Source: JBBQKP01 sp038326995
GTDB taxonomy: Bacteria; Planctomycetota; Phycisphaerae; Tepidisphaerales; Tepidisphaeraceae
NCBI GenBank assembly: GCA_038326995.1
Contig: JBBQKP010000154.1
Span: 1-8,214, forward strand
Reading direction: 5' to 3'
Length of the DNA: 8,214 nucleotides
Part shown: piece after piece, positions 5,537 to 8,214 of the stretch
How positions within the stretch are numbered: position 1 is the stretch's first letter
Layout of the letters: the number at the start of each line of letters is the position of its first letter
Notes under the pieces: model-generated
Told to the model about the DNA's origin: nothing
The model's database searches: none
Seen by the model: only the letters and a program-made list of their open reading frames with translations
Translations under genes and position numbers: made by a program

Positions 5537-5580
5537 GTTAAGCGGGTTCATTCAGTAATCGTAAACGACGCGGCACGCCG
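5537..5580. repeat. 44-bp dispersed repeat, copy B
   Basis: This copy aligns with 1557-1600 at 35 of 44 bases and is likewise intergenic. On the minus strand an ATG at 5591-5589 opens a 17-residue frame, MVNNGVPRRLRLLNEPA, that stops with TAA at 5540-5538. In copy A the same register reads GVPPRLRLLNKPAYP. The differences include two synonymous CTG/TTA Leu swaps. It could be a tiny peptide gene downstream of the floA operon, a relic of a larger gene, or a repeat whose coding look is accidental. Confidence 0.65.
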
Positions 5581-5638
5581 TTGTTGACCATACTGATGAT
5601 GCGTCAGAAAATCGCAAAGGAAATCGACAGAGAAAACA

Positions 5639-5661
5639 GACCGCTTAATTCGTGCGCGGTT
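5639..5661. terminator. Possible bidirectional terminator between convergent genes
   Basis: ACCGC (5640-5644) pairs with GCGGT (5656-5660), extended by a G-T pair (5639/5661), around an 11-base loop. On the plus strand TCTTTTAA follows; on the minus strand CTGTTTTCT follows. It sits four bases after the stop of the minus-strand charged protein gene (TAA at 5665-5667 read on minus). The stem is short, so this is tentative. Confidence 0.35.
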
Positions 5662-5664
5662 CTT

Positions 5665-6354
5665 TTAATACAGTTGTTCCCGCATCGAAACCGGCTTGTT
5701 CAACACCTCTGCGAGGAAGATCGCGTCGCGAGCGCTCTGGCCCATCATCAACGCCCGGACGCGCAAAGCGGCCGAGACTTTCTGTGCGTCGGTCCGAGCG
5801 TGCACGGCGTCTTTGATCGCGTAGGCCTTCTTATGAGCGGCTTCCTCCGCGACGGCTCGCTCTCGAAACTCCGAGACGACCTTGGGCTTCTGTTCAGGAC
5901 GCCCTACCGAAACTGAGTCGATCTTCGGGGCCTGACGTGCCGATTTTTCTCGCGACTTCCCGGCCTTCTCACGGCTTGTTCTGTCTAACTTTCCCTGCCT
6001 GGTCACGGACTGATCCTCGCGGCGGTACGGCTGGGGCGCCATGACGATCGTTTCACGAGACGGCTCGCGAGACATGTCGTTCCGGGACTCCATCGGTGAT
6101 GATTCGCGACGCGGCTCCCTTTGACGCCGACCCGTTTCCTCTCGCGATCGTTCGGAGCGGGCTTGATTGATCGCCTCGAACTCTGCCTCGGTGACGGACC
6201 CGAATTCCGGATCGACCCGAGTCGGCTTTTTCTTCAAGGAAGTAACGACCTGCCCGATGATCCAAAAAAGTACGAACGCGACGATGACGATCACGCGAAT
6301 GATGCCATCGCCTTCGGACGCCGCCTGAATTTTGGGGAAGGTGTCGGGGTTCAT
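5665..6354 (-). CDS. Single-pass membrane protein with Arg/Glu-rich linker, floA-linked; function unknown
   Basis: This 229-residue protein follows floA by six bases on the same strand and very probably shares its transcript. After a short N-terminus there is one membrane segment (about 19-38, IIRVIVIVAFVLFWIIGQVV), then a KKK stop-transfer. Next comes a low-complexity linker (about 62-160) crowded with Arg, Glu and Ser (SRE, REP, RRE). The C-terminal segment, VRALMMGQSARDAIFLAEVLNKPVSMRE (199-226), looks like a conserved helical tail. I recall similar endings ('LR.A.VLSEILG.P..LR') in other planctomycete proteins of this design, but this is not verified. The N-out or N-in orientation cannot be settled, although the lysines after the segment favour a cytoplasmic C-terminus. 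A FloA partner in membrane domains is an inference from position only. The ATG start has no ribosome binding site, so coupling to floA translation is plausible. Confidence 0.75.
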   Translation of the reverse strand: MNPDTFPKIQAASEGDGIIRVIVIVAFVLFWIIGQVVTSLKKKPTRVDPEFGSVTEAEFEAINQARSERSREETGRRQREPRRESSPMESRNDMSREPSRETIVMAPQPYRREDQSVTRQGKLDRTSREKAGKSREKSARQAPKIDSVSVGRPEQKPKVVSEFRERAVAEEAAHKKAYAIKDAVHARTDAQKVSAALRVRALMMGQSARDAIFLAEVLNKPVSMREQLY

Positions 6355-6360
6355 TGGTGG

Positions 6361-7350
6361 TTATGTCTTTGAGATGCTCTCTCGCATCGCACTGTCGGCC
6401 TGAACGTTCTTCATCTTGTAGTAATCCATCACGCCGATGCTGCCGTTGCGGAAGGCCTCGGCGATCGCTTTGGGCACTTCGGCCTCGGCCAGCACAACCA
6501 GCGCGCGGTTCTCGGCCTGCTTCGCGACCATTTCCTGCTCGAATGCGACCGCCATTGCACGTCTCTGTTCCGCCTCGGCCTGGGCTCGCTTCTTATCCGC
6601 CTCGGCCTGTTCGCCTTGCAGCTTCGCGCCGATGTTCTCACCCACGTCCACATCCGCGATGTCGATTGACAGGATTTCGAACGCCGTGTTGGCGTCGAGC
6701 CCCTTGGCGAGCACGGCCTTGGAGATGTGATCGGGATTCTGCAAAACGTCCTTGTGGTCGATCGCGCTGCCGATGGCGGTCACGATTCCTTCACCCACGC
6801 GGGCGACGATGGTTTCTTCCGTCGCACCACCCACGAGTCGCTTGATATTCGTCCGCACAGTGACCTTGGCTTTGACCTTGAGCTGAATGCCGTTCTTCGC
6901 CACGCCGTCGATCGTGTTACGGCCGCTCTGCGCGTTGGGGACGTCGATCACCTTCGGATAGACGCTGGTTCGAATCGCGTCAAAGATATCGCGGCCTGCC
7001 AGGTCGATAGCGGTCGCATTTTGCCACGTCAGCTCGATGCCCGCCTTGTTCGCCGCGATCATGGAGTTGATCACGTTCGACAAATTTCCGCCCGCCAGGA
7101 TGTGGCTTTCCATTTCTTCCTGGCTGATGTTCAAGCCAGCACGTGTCGCCTGGATGCGGGAATTAACGACCATATTCGCATTGATCTTTCGCAGGGTCAT
7201 GCCCAGCAGATCGAAGAACGTGACGCGAACCCCGCTGACGAGGGCCTGCACGTACAAACGAATAAAGTTGAAGAAAAACAGCAATATGAACAGACAGAGC
7301 AACAGGACGATGCCGACGATGGCGTAGACGAAGAAATTTGAGTCTGGCAT
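6361..7350 (-). CDS. floA: Flotillin-like protein FloA (YqfA/UPF0365 family)
   Basis: This 329-residue protein is full length for the family (about 330 residues in Bacillus). FloA assembles into membrane foci that organise lipid domains and scaffold other membrane proteins. The N-terminal hydrophobic hairpin-like segment spans residues 8-36 and is followed by the family-specific VSGVRVTFFDLLGMTLRKIN. The SPFH-like domain occupies roughly 40-240, with IDGVAKNGIQLKVKAKVTVRTNIKRLVGGATEETIVARVGEGIVTAIGS and DANTAFEILSIDIADVDVGENIGAKLQ clearly conserved. Next is the Ala/Glu/Lys coiled coil (EQAEADKKRAQAEAEQRRAMA, VVLAEAEVPKAIAEAF), and the ending GSIGVMDYYKMKNVQADSAMRESIS matches the family C-terminus. 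Many FloA genes follow an nfeD-type gene; here none is adjacent, and a different membrane protein gene lies upstream. No clear ribosome binding site precedes the ATG. Confidence 0.95.
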   Translation of the reverse strand: MPDSNFFVYAIVGIVLLLCLFILLFFFNFIRLYVQALVSGVRVTFFDLLGMTLRKINANMVVNSRIQATRAGLNISQEEMESHILAGGNLSNVINSMIAANKAGIELTWQNATAIDLAGRDIFDAIRTSVYPKVIDVPNAQSGRNTIDGVAKNGIQLKVKAKVTVRTNIKRLVGGATEETIVARVGEGIVTAIGSAIDHKDVLQNPDHISKAVLAKGLDANTAFEILSIDIADVDVGENIGAKLQGEQAEADKKRAQAEAEQRRAMAVAFEQEMVAKQAENRALVVLAEAEVPKAIAEAFRNGSIGVMDYYKMKNVQADSAMRESISKT

Positions 7351-7412
7351 ATTTTTTCTGGTGAAGAGTGACGTGAAAAACAGTTAGAGCGAAATGATAG
7401 TCGCATATTGTG

Positions 7413-7432
7413 CTGCGATCTAGTTATCGCAG
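7413..7432. promoter_or_regulatory. Dyad-symmetric site upstream of floA
   Basis: CTGCGAT (7413-7419) and ATCGCAG (7426-7432) form a perfect 7-bp inverted repeat with a six-base spacer. The site lies 62 bases before the floA start and inside the 141-bp gap where a floA promoter is expected. On the minus strand a TATCAT (plus positions 7396-7401 region) follows it, which would make a fair -10 box. An operator for a dimeric regulator is the simplest reading. A weak attenuator hairpin for the upstream gene is the alternative. Confidence 0.4.
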
Positions 7433-7464
7433 ACGACAAATTCATGGGTGCGGCGAAAACGTCT

Positions 7465-7494
7465 CCTGAGAGCCAATCACCTGAGAGCCCGTCA
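7465..7494. repeat. 15-bp tandem duplication covering the stop codon of the membrane protein gene
   Basis: The units at 7465-7479 and 7480-7494 match at 13 of 15 bases (CCTGAGAGCC plus AATCA or CGTCA). The second unit contains TCA (7492-7494), the stop TGA of the minus-strand gene; the first provides an equivalent TGA just downstream, in frame because the unit length is a multiple of three. It looks like an old slippage duplication at the gene's 3' end. Confidence 0.75.
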
Positions 7495-8214
7495 CTTGCC
7501 TAAAAGTGCACGCTTCGCGGCAGTCAGTGCCGTGTGCCCGCCGTAAGGTCTTTCAGGCAGTGCACCCGTCGCGCCGGCGATGCTCGCCAGCACGCTCCAC
7601 GTCCATGCGATGCAGAAGACCGAGATCGACCACCGGCGGAGTCGCTTCGACGCCGACGACGCGTTCATGGTCAGACGATCTTGGCCGAGCCAGTGCCTTA
7701 GCAACGGGCCGCACCACAAAATTACCAGCGGCACGGTGCAGACGGCCCAGCGCTGGGCGAACATCTCGCCGCGGAGTTCTCCTGCGTTCAAAGTGTCGCG
7801 ACTCAACCCCGCAAACAGACATATGAAAAGCGATACGACACTCACGCCCGCCAATAGCTTCGCGTGCGCCGGCCAATGCCTGCGCACGACCATTCCCGCG
7901 CCGATCAGTCCGGCGATGATCAGCGGAAAGTGATTCAAGAGCCCATGGCGACCCAATAGCAGCGCCGCCGCGTCGGACATCCACGACAACGCAACGCCGT
8001 CATCTTCGATAATCGCGCGAGCACTACCCAGCGTGATCGAATGAGGAAAGAACGAGCCGACGGTCGTGATGGACCATGCAGAGTGCGCCCAAAGCGCGGG
8101 CAGCGTGCCGACGAGCAGCAGAACCACGCCCAGAATGCGTTGTCGCCAGAGTGCGGGCAGGCCCAGAACGACCACGGGAAGGAACCCTGCGACGCAAATC
8201 GTCCACGGGTCGAT
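7492..8214 (-). CDS. Multi-pass membrane protein, C-terminal part (5' end beyond window); possibly glycosyltransferase-like
   Basis: 240 residues of an integral membrane protein are visible. The frame stays open to the window edge, so the gene starts beyond base 8214. A GTG at 8175 gives a shorter frame, but the 13 residues before it (IDPWTICVAGFLP) continue the same hydrophobic character and no ribosome binding site marks the GTG. About six membrane segments can be seen: residues about 4-22, 27-46, 92-112, 118-138, 155-175 and 195-217. The motif LLLGRHGLLNHFPLIIAGLIG (86-106) resembles the 'G..G.FS.TP...L' segment found late in polytopic GT39-like or dolichyl-phosphate-mannose mannosyltransferase-type proteins. 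The catalytic acidic loop of such enzymes would be upstream, so this is only a suggestion. The gene precedes floA by 141 bases on the same strand and may be in a separate transcript. Confidence 0.7.
   Translation of the reverse strand: MDPWTICVAGFLPVVVLGLPALWRQRILGVVLLLVGTLPALWAHSAWSITTVGSFFPHSITLGSARAIIEDDGVALSWMSDAAALLLGRHGLLNHFPLIIAGLIGAGMVVRRHWPAHAKLLAGVSVVSLFICLFAGLSRDTLNAGELRGEMFAQRWAVCTVPLVILWCGPLLRHWLGQDRLTMNASSASKRLRRWSISVFCIAWTWSVLASIAGATGALPERPYGGHTALTAAKRALLGK

Noticed and set aside
5581..5916. 111-residue plus-strand frame antisense to the charged membrane protein
   Set aside because: No recognisable domain, no ribosome binding site, and most of it is opposite a better-supported gene.
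6727..7341. 204-residue plus-strand frame opposite floA
   Set aside because: Asp/His/Arg-rich antisense image of a highly conserved floA sequence.

Overview
The window looks like a GC-rich bacterial chromosome, most likely from the phylum Planctomycetota (possibly a Phycisphaerae-like lineage). That placement is an inference from gene content. The signs are a small coiled-coil protein ending in a KYLVFDLEATRREN-type motif, a FloA-type flotillin next to a single-pass Arg/Glu-rich protein, and an FtsQ-like protein lying outside any division cluster. Few start codons have a clear Shine-Dalgarno sequence. I see no rRNA, tRNA, CRISPR array or transposase.

Layout, left to right. (1) Positions 1-440 hold the 3' end of cysS (cysteinyl-tRNA synthetase, + strand). 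(2) Positions 441-719 are a non-coding gap between convergent genes. It carries a perfectly phased three-copy 13-bp tandem repeat and a long 23-bp-arm inverted repeat. (3) Positions 720-977 (- strand) encode an 85-residue coiled-coil protein. (4) Positions 978-1758 are a 781-bp divergent intergenic region with no convincing gene but several small repeats and hairpins. (5) Positions 1759-4358 (+ strand) are a two-gene ABC importer operon: a Fe(3+)/AfuA-type periplasmic binding protein and a double-length fused permease, coupled by a GTGA overlap. No ATPase gene follows. (6) Positions 4437-5429 (+ strand) encode a membrane-anchored FtsQ/DivIB-like protein. (7) Positions 5430-5664 are a convergent gap with hairpins and a diverged second copy of a repeat found in region 4. 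(8) Positions 5665-8214 (- strand) hold, in transcription order, a multi-pass membrane protein (5' end beyond the window), floA, and a single-pass charged protein 6 nt downstream of floA.

The two metabolic or structural themes are import of an unidentified, possibly metal, substrate and membrane or envelope organisation (FtsQ-like, FloA and its partner). No large undescribed system is evident. The most intriguing small-scale signals are two. One is the pair of intergenic repeats whose minus-strand translations stay alike (RLRLLN core) through doubly substituted Leu codons. The other is the long inverted repeat between cysS and the coiled-coil gene.
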